Assembly (NCBI GenBank): GCA_030267565.1
Contig: BRXU01000004.1
Coordinates: 4,718,501-4,782,500 of the forward strand
Source of the DNA: Pleodorina starrii
Lineage: Eukaryota > Chlorophyta > Chlorophyceae > Chlamydomonadales > Volvocaceae
Length of the DNA: 64,000 bases
Direction of reading: 5' to 3'
Part shown: one piece after another, positions 50,466 to 63,800 of the stretch
Layout: each line of letters opens with the position of its first letter
Position numbering within the stretch: position 1 is the stretch's first letter
Notes under the pieces: generated by a model
The model's input: only the letters and a program-made list of their open reading frames with translations
Told to the model about the DNA's origin: nothing
Databases searched by the model: none
Position numbers and translations under genes: made by a program

Positions 50466-52430
50466 GTCGTTCGCTGTTTGAAAACACAAGTAGTAGTCAA
50501 CTGGGTTGACTCAAGCTGAGGGAGGGAGGGAGGGAGGGCTCAGAAGTTGGGTTGGATATCTTTGAGTTCGGTGGATTGGTTCGTTGGTTTGGTTGGGGTA
50601 AATTTTGCGACTCTCGACAGAGGAAGATCGCGGTACCGCGACGTACCGAGCGACTGCCGCCTGTGGTTTTTGCGGCGGCGTTGTGATGTGGCCTGGTTGG
50701 TGTATGCTGGCGGCCGGCTCGAGGCATGTTGGATTGTGGCGTGCTTGCGACACGCCATCGCATGGAAATCGTGATTAGGGAGCCGTTGTCTCGCCGGGCG
50801 TACTGTAGCGGGTCTTGTGCAAACTGCTCTTCGTGGTACACGAGTAGGCAGGGCGGGGCGGGGCGGGGCGGGGCGGGGGCGGGGCAGGGGGGAGGTGGTG
50901 ACCTTGCGGTGGCGTGTGACACGTTTCGATTTGCGGGGTTGGGGTTGGGATTGAGGTTGCGGAAGGCGGTAAAAGGTGTTGAGGCGCGTAGCAAAACACT
51001 GAACGATTGAAGGAAAGGAAGATGTCCCACGGGTCCTACTCTGGCCAGGAGGCTGCCCGGGGTCCCACGGCAGTGGGGCAGTGGGGCGGGTGGAGGGGGT
51101 GGAAGATTGCACAAAGGCGTCGGTAGTCTCAGGTTGTATCCGCTTCTCAGCTTCCGCCCCACTACTCCCCCAAGGAAGGAGAGGGTTTGGCGCTACAACG
51201 GATGCGCCCATCGGCGTCACGTTTTTGAACAGCTCTCCGTTCTCCTGTTGGGGCATTCCGGGTATCCGGGTACCGGCTGTTGCTGCGCCAGCCCGGGCGG
51301 GTGTGACGTGAATGGGATGTGTACCTTTGGCTACCGGGTCTCAAATCGCCGGAGCCGCCCTCCCTCCGGTGGACCGAGATGAACAAAATGAGCTGCCGGG
51401 CCGGTGAATAGACGTCACACACGAGATATACCTGGCGTGTAGACGGCGGTTGCAAGCGGTGGCTGCTCTGAAGGCCGGAGATTGGAATTTGGGACAGCGC
51501 GGGGCGCTTCGTTGGCTGGCGATGCGGCGCTTCGTGGTGCGGGGCGCGGGGTGTGTACGACAGCACCAAGAAGTGTGCGGCAGGATGGGCTTTGTCCGAA
51601 CGGGGGGAGGAGGACAAGCCCGAGCTCGTCAGCAACCATATTGTGTGTTGGAAAGCCGGCTGGGGGCAGCCAGTCAACAACCAGCCGCAGTTCCCTCGTG
51701 GTGTACGTGATATATTCAACCCGGCTCTGCAGAATTGGGGTCCACGCTCGTCAGTTCTTACGCATCGATGCACGGTACACAGGCCTGGCAAAGTTCCGGC
51801 GAAGCCGTGCGGTCCGTCTCCGTCTTTCCAGTCAATCCTGGTGCCATTCGGAACTAAAGTCACACCACTGCGGAAGTACGGGGCAGAAAGTGGGACCGAA
51901 GCCGCGGCGAGCCGGGGGAGCGGGCAGACGGAGGATGCGGTACTCGGTCACGTCGCCGCCGTGCCTACCCAGACGGACATATTCCACACGACAGCACTAC
52001 ATGCAGTACATGCCGAATTTAATGGGCGCACAGGTCCGCGGATGGGTGTGCAGGCCTCAGGACGCGCGGTGTAAGCCCTTTGCCGCGGCCGGAAGCGCCG
52101 GAAGCCGGTCCCCCAGCGTGACTTCGTGCCCGAGACATAGGGGGTTAGCAGGGCCTCGAGCCGTTGCGTTGATTGGTTGGGAGATTACTGAATAATGTCT
52201 GGAAAAGGCTGAGCCACGACCCTTACTTTATGAATGTCTATGTCCGGGGCCGGGGCCCCCCTTGTCGCCTGTACGGCGTACGGTTACACGCTGAACAAGT
52301 GGGGGTTGCAAACAGCAATCGTCCAAGCTGACTTTCAGCAAATAGGTGTATTTCGCCGACGTTGCTGGGCGCATTAGTCGCCACGATGTGTTCAGACCCG
52401 GGTTGGGATTCCATCTAGACGCCAACCACC
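50466..52430. other. FAR 3' region and ankyrin-gene upstream region
   Basis: About 2 kb between two genes on the same strand. A plus-strand TGTAA at 52070-52074 is a candidate FAR polyadenylation signal, implying a long 3' UTR. The last 350 bp presumably hold the ankyrin-gene promoter. Open frames of 230-240 codons on both strands in 51160-52200 overlap each other and show no domain or splice evidence. Confidence 0.55.
52070..52074 (+). terminator. Candidate TGTAA polyadenylation motif for FAR
   Basis: First clear plus-strand TGTAA after the FAR stop, about 1.6 kb downstream. Confidence 0.35.
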
Positions 52431-55400
52431 ATGGCTGCGAAGTCCATCCTTGAGTTTACGGTGGTGCATGGGTCGCTGGAGGTGAAGTTTCGTGTAAATG
52501 CCGATACCAAGATCTCGAAAGTCTGGGACTCGTATGCCAAGAACCGAAAGTGGCGTGCATCTGAGGTAGCGAAATACAGATTATTCCTGAATGAGACAGA
52601 ATGTGTTAAACTTTCTGAGACGGTTCAAGGCAACCACATAACAGACGGGGCCAGACTCCAGGTGTATGAGCTGAGTGAGGTAAGTTAGCCGAAATGGCGC
52701 GATCGGGTTTTGGGCTGTCGCGTGGCAAGCCGGCACTTATAGCGCAACCACGTGCAAGTTGCTGCTTTGATTGGAAGCTGCTGTAGATGTTATGTCTAGC
52801 GGGGACAGCCGGGGCAAAGCGTAAGCATCTCGCGGGTGCGGTCCGCCAGCTGCCTACGCGGCCTTGTTTCGCCCTGGAGCTTTATCAGGTTATCAGGTTG
52901 TGCACCATACTGCTGTACATTGCCGACCGGTTCGCATGACTCGCTGGGGTTTGCTACGCACGTCGCGGTGGCCCATGGTTCACGCCGGCGTCGACTTCCA
53001 GCTTACCCACATCGCCGGGCGAACACCTTGTCGGCCCACATCCGGAGGCCTTCACAGCATGCCTCGGACCTCGCACCGATGACTTGTATCCCCACCGTTG
53101 CGTGTCGGCCCAACCTATTTCTGTTTCTGGTTATGCCGCCCATCGCCGCCGCCGCCGCCACAGGAGGAAAAATGCACCGTGACCTTCTACGACCAGAATG
53201 CCATGCACCAACTTTTCGAAGCCCACATCGAGGACGGTGAGGGCTGAGGGCTGAGGGTTTCGGTGCCCGGGTGCTTAGGGTTTGGGCGCCTGGGGGGATA
53301 TGTTTCGGGGTTATAGGGCAAGTTGCAGGAGGAAGACGGCGCGATCGCCATGCGGAGCCACATTTGCTATGTCGTGTCTTGGGCGCCGCTGGCGGTACTG
53401 CAGGGATCTCGGATTGGCCTGCGGGGATCGGCCTGGGAAATGGGGACGAGGCCCGTCAGATCTGTAAGATCTGTTTTGCGGGGGGCCCTCAATCTGGTTG
53501 CAGCCAAGTAGCTTGGAGGGCGGCATTGCATGAACCCGTGAATCAGTGCGTGCATGGATGCTCACGCGCGCCCGCGCCTCCCTCCCCCTCCAGTTTCTCC
53601 CATTCGCCAGCCACCAGCCGCCCTCAAACAACGGATGTGAATTTGGGTTGGATTCCCGCCGCAGATCTGCAGTACTGGGTGAACACGTTCCGTGCATGGG
53701 CGTGGAACGCGCAGGGCTTGCCGCCGCTAGTACAGGCAATGGAGCAGTACACCTTGTACGACTGTACGTCACGGAAGAAGGTGGCTGGGGCTGGGGCTGG
53801 GGCTGGGGCTGGGGCTGGGGCTGGGGCTGGGGCTGGGGCTGGGGCTGGGGCTGGGGCTGGGGCTGGGGCTGGGGCTGGGGCTGGGGCTGGGGCTGGGTGG
53901 CTTCCGACGGTCAGTTTTGGTTTCACCCTCTCCCACCCCTCCCTCGCCGTCTCCCTCCCTCCCTCGCTCACTCCTCCTCCCGCCCCATTTTCCCACTGAA
54001 TTGGCGGTCAGTTTTCTTTTCTCACCCGTTGGTGTTGAGCGTCAGGTTGACTCCACCAGCACCGTTCACGCTTACGGCGGTACAGCTCTCACCCCTTGCG
54101 CATCTGCCTAACCGAACCTAAACCGAACCTGAGCGAACCGGACCCGAACTTGAACCGGACCGGACCCGGGCCCCCCTTCACCCTCCTTCTCCCCCTTCAC
54201 CCTCCCCCTCCCCCTCCCCAGGTTGATCTCCGCCAGGCGAAGGCCAAGGCGGGCTCCGGGGGCCCCACCCTGGACCTCTACGTTGAGGAAGTGGAGCAGG
54301 ACGACGGCTCCTCAATCAACAGGGCCACCTTCCTGTGCTTCAGACACCTGGTGGGTAATTGGGGGAGGGGCGTCAGGTGGGTGACTGGGTGGGTGGGTGG
54401 GTGGCTGGCTGGCTGGGTGAGGTGTGTGGCTGGCTGGGTGGGCGGCTGGGTGGCTATATGGGGTGGGTGGATGGGTGGGTGGGTGGGTAATTGGGGGAGG
54501 GGCGTCAGGTGCCATGGCTTGTGGGCACGGGCAGCCGTCTGGCTGGCTGGCTGGCTGGAAGGGTCGCCGGACGGGTGCAGGGTTGGTGACTCCGCACACG
54601 CCCGGGTGTCGTTTTGCGTTTTGTTTTGTTATGGCTTGGCCTCCTGTCGCCCTCGCCCTCGTGCTTTTGGCGCACCGCGCAGCACAGCACAGCACAGCGC
54701 AGCACGGCACAGCACAGCACAGCACCGTCCTTCGGTTGACTGCTGGCGGCATCGAGCAGTCCATTCAGCAGCCTGTCCCTCTCCTCTTCCCCCGTGCAGC
54801 CCCAGCCCCAGCCCCCGCCAATCCCACTGAGCATATCTTTTTGGACCTGGAACGGCGACGTCGTCACGATTGAGGTGGACATGTGAGCGCGGGGTGGGGT
54901 GGGGAACCGCGTGTGTGCGTGTGTGCGTGTGTGCGTGTGTGCGTGTGTGCGTGTGTGCGTGTGTGCGTGTGTGTGTGTTTATTTTGGGTGGTGGAAAGGG
55001 AGCATGAGAGGGACATGAGAGGGCTGCAAAGAAGGACTGGTTCGCGAGCTGACAGATTGCGCACGCGATATCGGTGGGGACTGGACTGTTGATTCAGCAA
55101 CGCCCTCGCTAACATCCCCCGGGCCGTTTTAATTACTCCCCAAACAGCCCTCCCCCTCCCTCCGAAACCGCAGCGGCAGCCGCAGCCGCAGCCGCTTTTT
55201 GCTGGACTCGCCTCGATTTCCCCCATGCAATGACGGAAAGACGGATTCACTTCGTTCGTCACTTCGCATTACGCATTACGCATTGCTACCGACCTCGCGC
55301 TCCGGCCTATCCTCCCGGGGACACCCACCCCACCCCCCTTCCCCGAGACACGGCCTCTAATCTTTCCTTGTCCACCACCCCGCCTGTTGAACACCTCTCC

Positions 55401-57869
55401 GGCCCTCTCCGGCCCGACCCGGCCCGGCCCGACCCGGCCCGAGCAGGGAGACCCCTCTGCAGGAGGCCGTCAACGCCTGCACCCTGCTGCTGTACGGCAA
55501 GTCCGCGGGCCCCGCCGCCCTGATGTCTCCTGATCTGGCGGTGCTGTTCAAGGGCGGCTTGGAGGTGCCCACGGCGCAGTTGCGGGCGGGGATGCTGTGC
55601 AGCCCGGCGCTGGGGTGTGGCGGCGGAGGCGGGCTGGACGAGGCCGACGAGCCGGGCGCGGAGGGCGGCGGCGGCGGCGAGCGGCAGGGCGGCGGCGCCG
55701 CCTTGCGCTCGGTGGAGGTGGATTACATGTCTGAGCTGGTGGGTGGTTGGGAGTTGGGGGTTGGGGGTTTGGTGCAACTTCAGGCCCCGCATTCATGGCT
55801 GGCGCTCTCGACCCATCTGCCTGCCCGCCTGCCCGACCGCCCGCCCGCCTGTCCGTCCCTCTCGTTCCTCTCTTCCCCGCCCGCCCGCCTGTCCGGCAGT
55901 CCGCAGGCGGCGCGCTGCAAATCGCTGCGCTGCGGGGCCGCGCCGGCGGCCACCCGGCGCTGCAGATGCTGCGTCCGGAGGCCTTCTCCGACCAGTCTGC
56001 GGGGCCGCTGTATCTGGCGGCAAGCAGGGGACACGCCGATTCGGTGGCGGCGCTGCTGGCGTGGGGGGCGAACCCGGCGGCGGGGAACTGTGAGCGACGG
56101 GGGGGGGGTTGTGGGGGTGGGATGGAGAGCGGGCGCGGGGAGGATTGGGAGGAAGGCCGCAAAGGGTTTGGTGGGTGGCGTGTGCTTGGGACAAGACCCT
56201 GTCGAGTCATCCTCCTCGTTCCGCTCCTCTCTCCCCATTCTCCCCCTTGCATCCCTGGTCGTTGCCTGGTCGGCCTGCTCTCTGGTCTCTGTCCCCTTCC
56301 CCTTCCGGCCCGTGCCCTTCGCTCTCGGCTTGTGTTTCGTACTCCTGCTCCTTCTTCCTTGCCCACATGACAGCCGGTCAGCCCGTCGACTTGCCCACCC
56401 GGACTGATCTTCCTCCCCCCACCCCACCAGCTCGAATGTGGGACGGCTTACATCACCCAAACCCACCCACCCACCCGCCCACCTCCCGCCGCCCCGCCCC
56501 CCGTTTCCGCCCCTCCCTGGATCCAGGCGGCGGCCCCGAGTCCGCCGAGTACATAGCGGCCCTCCACGGCCACGAAGCGGTGGTGCAGGTGCTGCTCAAC
56601 CACGGACCCGGCATGGTGGCCAGAGGGGTGCGTGGGGGTGCGGGAGCGTGTGGGCGTGGGCGTGGGCATGGGCGTGGGCGTGGGCATGGGCGTGGGCGTG
56701 GGCGTGGGTTTGGGTTGGACAGGGGCGCAGTGGAGCGCAGTGGGGCGGCGCTGGGGCGGCACGGGAGGAAAGGGGTTGGGTGCCTGGATGGATGGGGGCT
56801 TGGGGGGGTGCGGGTCGCCGGGTGTGTATGCGGGTGGGTGGGTGGGTGGGTGGCGGTGTCACATCTACCGTATACCGGTGCGGGGTCATTCCTTGTGATA
56901 TCAGCTGACATTCCAGGCATTCTCCGCATTCTAGGCATTCTGAAATGTAGACCGCATTCTACGCCTACTCCCTTCCCCGCCCCCGGGCCCCGGCCCCGCG
57001 CCCCTTTGCGCCGGCTCTCCTTTCCTTGCCTCCTCACCTCCTCACACACCTTCCGCTATCCTCTTGCCCGCTGGGCCCCCGCCTGATGCTGAGCCACCGT
57101 CTGCTATGCCGTACACTGCGCAGCACGCCGCCGCGACCCTGGGCAAGCGGCTGCAGCAGGTCGCTCGGGAGACGGGCGGCAGTCGGAGCCTTATGCTTGG
57201 CTGCTACTGCGCCTGCCAGAGCACCTGCCAGCGAAGGGTGCGCGCGTTATGTGTGTGTGTGCGTTAGGGAGGGGTGACTGAGGTGGCTGAGGGGGAGGAG
57301 AGATGGTTGTTGAGGGGCGAGAGGCGGGAACGGGGTGGCTACGGTGGCGGGGGACAAGCTGGGTGCGGGTGCGGGGTTGGGGGTTGGGGGTTAGGGACCC
57401 GGCGCGGGCGCGGGTGAGGACGCTGGGGACGCTGACCTGCGACATGCGCCTGGGGGCAGCCGAGGGAACCAAACTACTCCGGGCCGCCCCTTGTGCCTGC
57501 CCTTCTCCCATCCATCCATCCAGCTAGCCAGCCAGCCAGCCAGAAAGCAAGCCAGTCGACGCGTGTATGTTGCTCCCTCTTCCCCAACCTGAGCCCGCCT
57601 TCGCCTACACCCTCACCTTCTGTCTCGCCCCCCCCTCAACTTCACTTTTCAGTCCCCCACCCATCCACCCGTCCCCCGCCTTAAATGCCCTTCACACCCT
57701 CATCTCCTTTTTCATGGGTCCGTTCACCCCTTTTCTTTCCTGCCCTGTCCTGACCTGACCCGACCCGACCCGACCTGATCTTACCTATGACCTGACCTAT
57801 GACCTGACCTTTGACCTTTGACCTTTGACCTGACCTTGACCTTGACCTTGACCTATGACCTGACCTATG

Positions 57870-57900
<31 letters not shown>

Positions 57901-58238
57901 TCTTGACCTTGACCTTTGACCTTTGACCTGACCTGACCTGACCTGACCTGACCTATGTCCTCTGACCTGACCTAAGACCTGACCTGACCTATGACCTGAC
58001 CTGACCTTGACCTTGACCATGACCTTGACCTTGACCTTGACCTTGATCTTTGACCTTTGACCTATGACCTGACCTTGACCTTGACCTTGACCTTGACCTG
58101 ACCTGACCTGACCTATGTCCTCTGACCTGACCTAAGACCTGACCTGACCTATGACCTGACCTGACCTTGACCTTGACCATAACCTTGACCTTGACCTTTG
58201 ACCTTGACCTTGATCTTTGACCTTTGACCTATGACCTG

Positions 58239-58271
<33 letters not shown>

Positions 58272-58540
58272 ATGACCTTGACCTTGACCTTGACCTTTGA
58301 CCTTGACCTTGATCTTGACCTTGACCTTTGACCTTTGACCTGACCTGACCTGACCTGACCTGACCTGACCTATGTCCTCTGACCTGACCTAAGACCTGAC
58401 CTTGACCTTGACCTTGACCATGACCTTGACCTTGACCCTTGACCTTGACCTTGATCTTTGACCTTTGACCTTGACCTTGACCTATGACCTGACCTTGACC
58501 TTGACCTTGACCTTGACCATGACCTTGACCTTGACCTTTG

Positions 58541-58585
<45 letters not shown>

Positions 58586-60614
58586 ATGACCTTGACCTTG
58601 ACCCTTGACCTTGACCTTGATCTTTGACCTTTGACCTTGACCTTGACCTATGACCTGACCTTGACCTTGACCTTGACCTTGACCATGACCTTGACCTTGA
58701 CCTTTGACCTTGACCTTGATCTTGACCTTGACCTTTGACCTTTGACCTGACCTGACCTGACCTGACCTAACCGATGTCCTCTGACCTGACCTAAGACCTG
58801 GCCTGACCTATGACCTGACCTGACCTTGACCTTGACCTTGACCATCACCTTGACCTTGACCTTTGACCTTGACCTTGATCTTTGACCTTTGACCTTGACC
58901 TTTGACCTGACCTTGACCTTGACCTTGACCTATGACCTGACCTATGACCTTGACCTTGACCTTGATCTTGACCTTGACCTTTGACCTTTGAACTGACCTG
59001 ACCTGACCTGACCTGACCTGACCTGACCTATGTCCTCTGACCTTACCTAACCTATGACCTGACTTGACCTTGACCTTGACCATGACCTTGACCTTGACCT
59101 TGACCTTGATCTTTGACCTTGACCTTTGACCTTTGACCTGACCTGACCTGACCTGACCTGACCTATGTCCTCTGACCTGATCTGACCTATGACCTGACTT
59201 GACCTTGACCTCGACCTTGACCTTGACCATGACCTTGACCTTGACCTTGACCTTGATCTTTGACCTTGACTTTTGACCTTTGACCTGACCTGACCTGACC
59301 TATGTCCTGACCTGACCTATGACCTGACCTATGGCTTGACCTATGACCGATCCTATGACCTGACTTGACCTACAACCTGACCTATGACCTGACCTATGAC
59401 CTGACCTATGACCTGACCTTTGACCTGACCTGACCTGAACTGACCTTGACCTTGACCTGACCTTATGACCTGACCTGACCTATGACCTATGACCTTGACC
59501 TTTGACCTTGACCTTGACCTTTGACCTTTGACCTGACCTGACCCATGACCTGACCTATAACCTGACCTATGACCTATCCTATGACCTGTCTTGACCTACG
59601 ACCTGACCTATGACCTGACCTATGACCTGACCTATGACCTGACCTATGACCTGACCTTTGACCTGACCTATGACCTGACCTGACCTTGACCTTGACCTGA
59701 CCTTATGACCTGACCTGACCTATGACCTGACCTATGGCCTGACCTATGACCTGACCTATCCTATGACCTGACCTGACCTACGACCTGACCTATGACCTGA
59801 CCTATGACCTGACCTTTGACCTGACCTTGACCTTGACCTATGACCTGACCTATGACCTTGACCTTGACCTTGATCTTGACCTTGACCTTTGACCTTTGAC
59901 CTGACCTGACCTGACCTGACCTGACCTATGTCCTCTGACCTGACCTAAGACCTGACCTGACCTGACCTGACCTGACCTGACCTGACCTGACCTGACCTGA
60001 CCTGACCTGACCTGACCTGACCTGACCTGACCTGACCTGACCTGACCTGACCTGACCTGACCTGACCTGACCTGACCTGACCTGACCTGACCTGACCTGA
60101 CCTGACCTGACCTGACCTGACCTGACCTGACCTGACCTGACCTGACCTGACCTGACCTGACCTGACCTGACCTGACCTGACCTGACCTGACCTGACCTGA
60201 CCTGACCTGACCTGACCTGACCTGACCTGACCTGACCTGACCTGACCTGACCTGACCTGACCTGACCTGACCTGACCTGACCTGACCTGACCTGACCTGA
60301 CCTGACCTGACCTGACCTGACCTGACCTGACCTGACCTGACCTGACCTGACCTGACCTGACCTGACCTGACCTGACCTGACCTGACCTGACCTGACCTGA
60401 CCTGACCTGACCTGACCTGACCTGACCTGACCTGACCTGACCTGACCTAACCTAACCTGACCTGACCTACGACCTGACCTATGACCTGACCTATGACCTG
60501 ACCTTTGACCTGACCTTGACCTTGACCTATGACCTGACCTATGACCTTGACCTTGATCTTGATCTTGACCTTGACCTTTGACCTTTGACCTGACCTGACC
60601 TATGACCTGACCTG

Positions 60615-60671
<57 letters not shown>

Positions 60672-60801
60672 TTTGACCTTGACCATGATCTTTGACCTTG
60701 ACCTTGACCTTTGACCTGACCTGACCTGACCTGACCTGACCTGACCTGACCTATGTCCTCTGACCTGACCTAAGACCTGACCTGACCTATGACCTGACCT
60801 G

Positions 60802-60840
<39 letters not shown>

Positions 60841-63800
60841 TATGACCTTGACCTATGACTTTGACCTATGACCTTGACCTATTTCCTATGACCTATGACC
60901 TGACCTAAGACCTGGCCTATGACCTGACCTGACCTGACCTATGACCTGACCTTGACCTTGACCTGACCTTATGACCTGACCTGACCTATGACCTGACCTA
61001 TGGCCTGACCTATGACCTGACCTATGACCTGACCTATCCTATGACCTGACCTTTGACCTATGATCTTGACCTATAACCTTGACCTGTGACCTCGACCTAT
61101 GACCTTGACCTATGACCTTGACCTATGACCTTGACCTATGACTTTGACCTATGACCTTGACCTATTTCCTATGACCTATGACCTGACCTATGACCTGGTC
61201 GTAATGACCTGACCTATGACCTGATCTACGACCTGATCTATGACCTATGGCCTGATCTGTTCTGATCTGATCTGCACTGCCCTCGCAGTTGACGCTGCTG
61301 ACCGAGTGCAGCCAGCGGGAGAGCGACATTGGTGCGGGGCTCACGACGGTGCCGATGATCGCGGCGGCGGGGCGGGGCCATGCGAGGGTGGTGCGGGCGA
61401 TGCTTGCGGCAGGATATCCGGCGGACGTGCAGGTGGGGTGGGGTTTGGGGGCTTTTCATGGGGGGCAAGGCAGAGGGGAGGGAAGGCAAGCAGGGAGGGA
61501 GGGGCCGCTTATGTGTTTTTTTGTGTTTGTGTTTGTGTTTGTGTGTGTGTGTGTGCCACCGCGTTGCGTCCTGCTGCGTGGGGAGGGGGTGTTTGCTCCT
61601 CGACCCCGCGTGCAGGGCGGCCCAGTAGCCCTGGGGCAGCAGCCCGCCTGCGCCTACGGCGCCTCCGCGGGACAGTGGGTGGGGCGCCGTCACCCTCCAC
61701 CTTTATTGCCGTACCATACCGTACCGTACCGCATCTGCTCCCCCCTTCTGCTGCATGCCTCTCTGGACAGCTGGCCGCTGCAACCGGTACCAGCACCTCC
61801 ATCCACTCCCACCATCCCCCCGCGCCCTCTCAATCCGCTCGCGATGTGTCCACCCACACCCACACCCACACCCACACCCACACCCACACCCACACCCACA
61901 CCCACACCCACACCCACACCCACACCCACACCCACACCCACACCCACACCCATACCCACACCCACACCCACACCCACACCCACACCCACACCCACACCCA
62001 CACCCACACCCACACCCACACCCACACCCACACCCACACCCACACCCACACCCACACCCACACCCACACCCACACCCACACCCACACCCACACCCACACC
62101 CACACCCACACCCACACCCACACCCACACCCACACCCACACCCACACCCACACCCACACCCACACCCACACACCCATACCACCCACACCCACACCCACAC
62201 CCACACCCACACCCACACCCACACCCACACCCACACCCACACCCACACCCACACCCACACCCACACCCACACCCACACCCACACCCACACCCACACCCAC
62301 ACCCACACCCACACCCACACCCACACACCCATACCACCCACACCCACGCCCCGCGCAGGACCAGTCGGGCGAGTCGGCCCTGAGCACCGCCGCTGCCTTG
62401 GGACATGCGTCCGTGGTTTCGTTGCTGCTGTCCGCCGGCGCCAGTCCCTCGCATCGCTCCCTGGACGGCGAGACACCGCTGCACTCCGCCGCCACCGCCG
62501 GCAGCGCCGAGTGCGTGCGGCTGCTGCTGGATGCGGGGGCGGAGGTGGACGTGGCGTCGGACCTGCTGCTGTCGTTCGAAGCGGTGGCGCGAATCGTGAG
62601 TTGGGAGGGAGATGAAGTGGCAGGGAGAGGGGCAGGGAGAGGTGTGTTGTTGGTTTTCCTCTCAAGCCACGCATCAACTTCAGCCATTCATCATTCCTTG
62701 CTGATTGTTCGCCCATGTCGTTTTGCCCCCCATGTCTTCCGGGTGGGCCGGTTGCTGCACCCAGGTCCACCAATGCCGCATGTCACCCCCTCACCCACTC
62801 TTCAATCCGCCCTCTCCCCCTCTCCCCTCGGCCCTCCGCCTCCCTCCCCTTCTCCCCTCGGCCCTCCGCCGCGCAGTCGGGCCGCAAGTTCCGCAACCCC
62901 AGCGAGCTTGGCGAGTGGTTTCGGCGCCAGCCCCGCGTCAGCCGCTCCCTCATGATGGACCACGCGGGCATCCTGGGGGGCTGCACGCCGCTGTCCCTGG
63001 CGGTGGGCCGGGACGCCCGCGAGGCGGCGCTGCTGCTGCTTGACGCCACCGGCTGCCAGGGCAAGGCGCCGCTCACAAAGGTGGTGCTGGTTGTGGGGGG
63101 GTGGCGGGGTGGGGGGTGGGGGTGGGGAGTTGGCTCTTGAACCCAGCATTACTGATCGTGGGGGGTAGAGAGCCAACGGGCCGGCTGATGGCCCTTCGTG
63201 CACTGCACTGCACTGCACTGCACTGCACATGACCCGGGTTCGATCCTGGAAGAGTGCACTGTGCGTGCGCAATGATGCTGCCTGACTCCCGCCGCCGCCG
63301 GCCCCGCCTCTGAAACTCCCCCGTCACTCCGGGTCACCCACCGCCCCACTGCCCTTTCTCACTCGCCGCCTTCCACCCACGACGCATTGCACTCTTAGAA
63401 CCCCTAAACCCCCCACCCCCACCCCCGCTCCGCTCCGTCCGTTCGGCAACGTCGCCTCCGTTTCACGGTTGCGGTATATCATCTTTATCACCTCCCCACC
63501 CCAAACCCCCACCCCCCGTCCGCAGGCCAAGGCCGACCTGTTACAGAGCCTCCTGGGGCTCGCTTCCAACCGGGGTTACGGCATGATGGCGGCACTGCTG
63601 CTGGACAGAATGCAGGCGTCCGGCGCGGCGGCGTTGACGGGCGCCGGCGGCGGCGACGGCCCGCCGGCGACGGCCCGCCGCGCGGCCGCCGGCGCCGGCG
63701 CGCGCTCGCGCAAGACCACCCGCGCGGCAGCGCGCGCCGCCGCGGAAGCGGCCTCCAGGACCGGCAGACGCGGAGGCGGCGGCGACAACGATCTGTTTGA

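Noticed and set aside
51162..52195. Overlapping 233- and 237-codon frames on opposite strands
   Set aside because: No recognisable domain, no codon preference between strands, and placement in the FAR 3' / ankyrin 5' region.
57989..59230. Minus-strand open frames of Val-Lys / Gly-Gln repeats
   Set aside because: They are a by-product of the TGACC period lacking stops in some frames. The region is inside an intron with good exon junctions on both sides.
61755..62773. Long His-Pro / Gly-Val / Cys-Gly open frames on both strands
   Set aside because: A 6-bp ACCCAC array is open in all frames. No splice or codon evidence supports coding.
63225..63260. tRNA T-arm-like gggttcgatcc
   Set aside because: Stem does not close properly and no A box or acceptor stem precedes it; at most a tRNA-derived SINE remnant.
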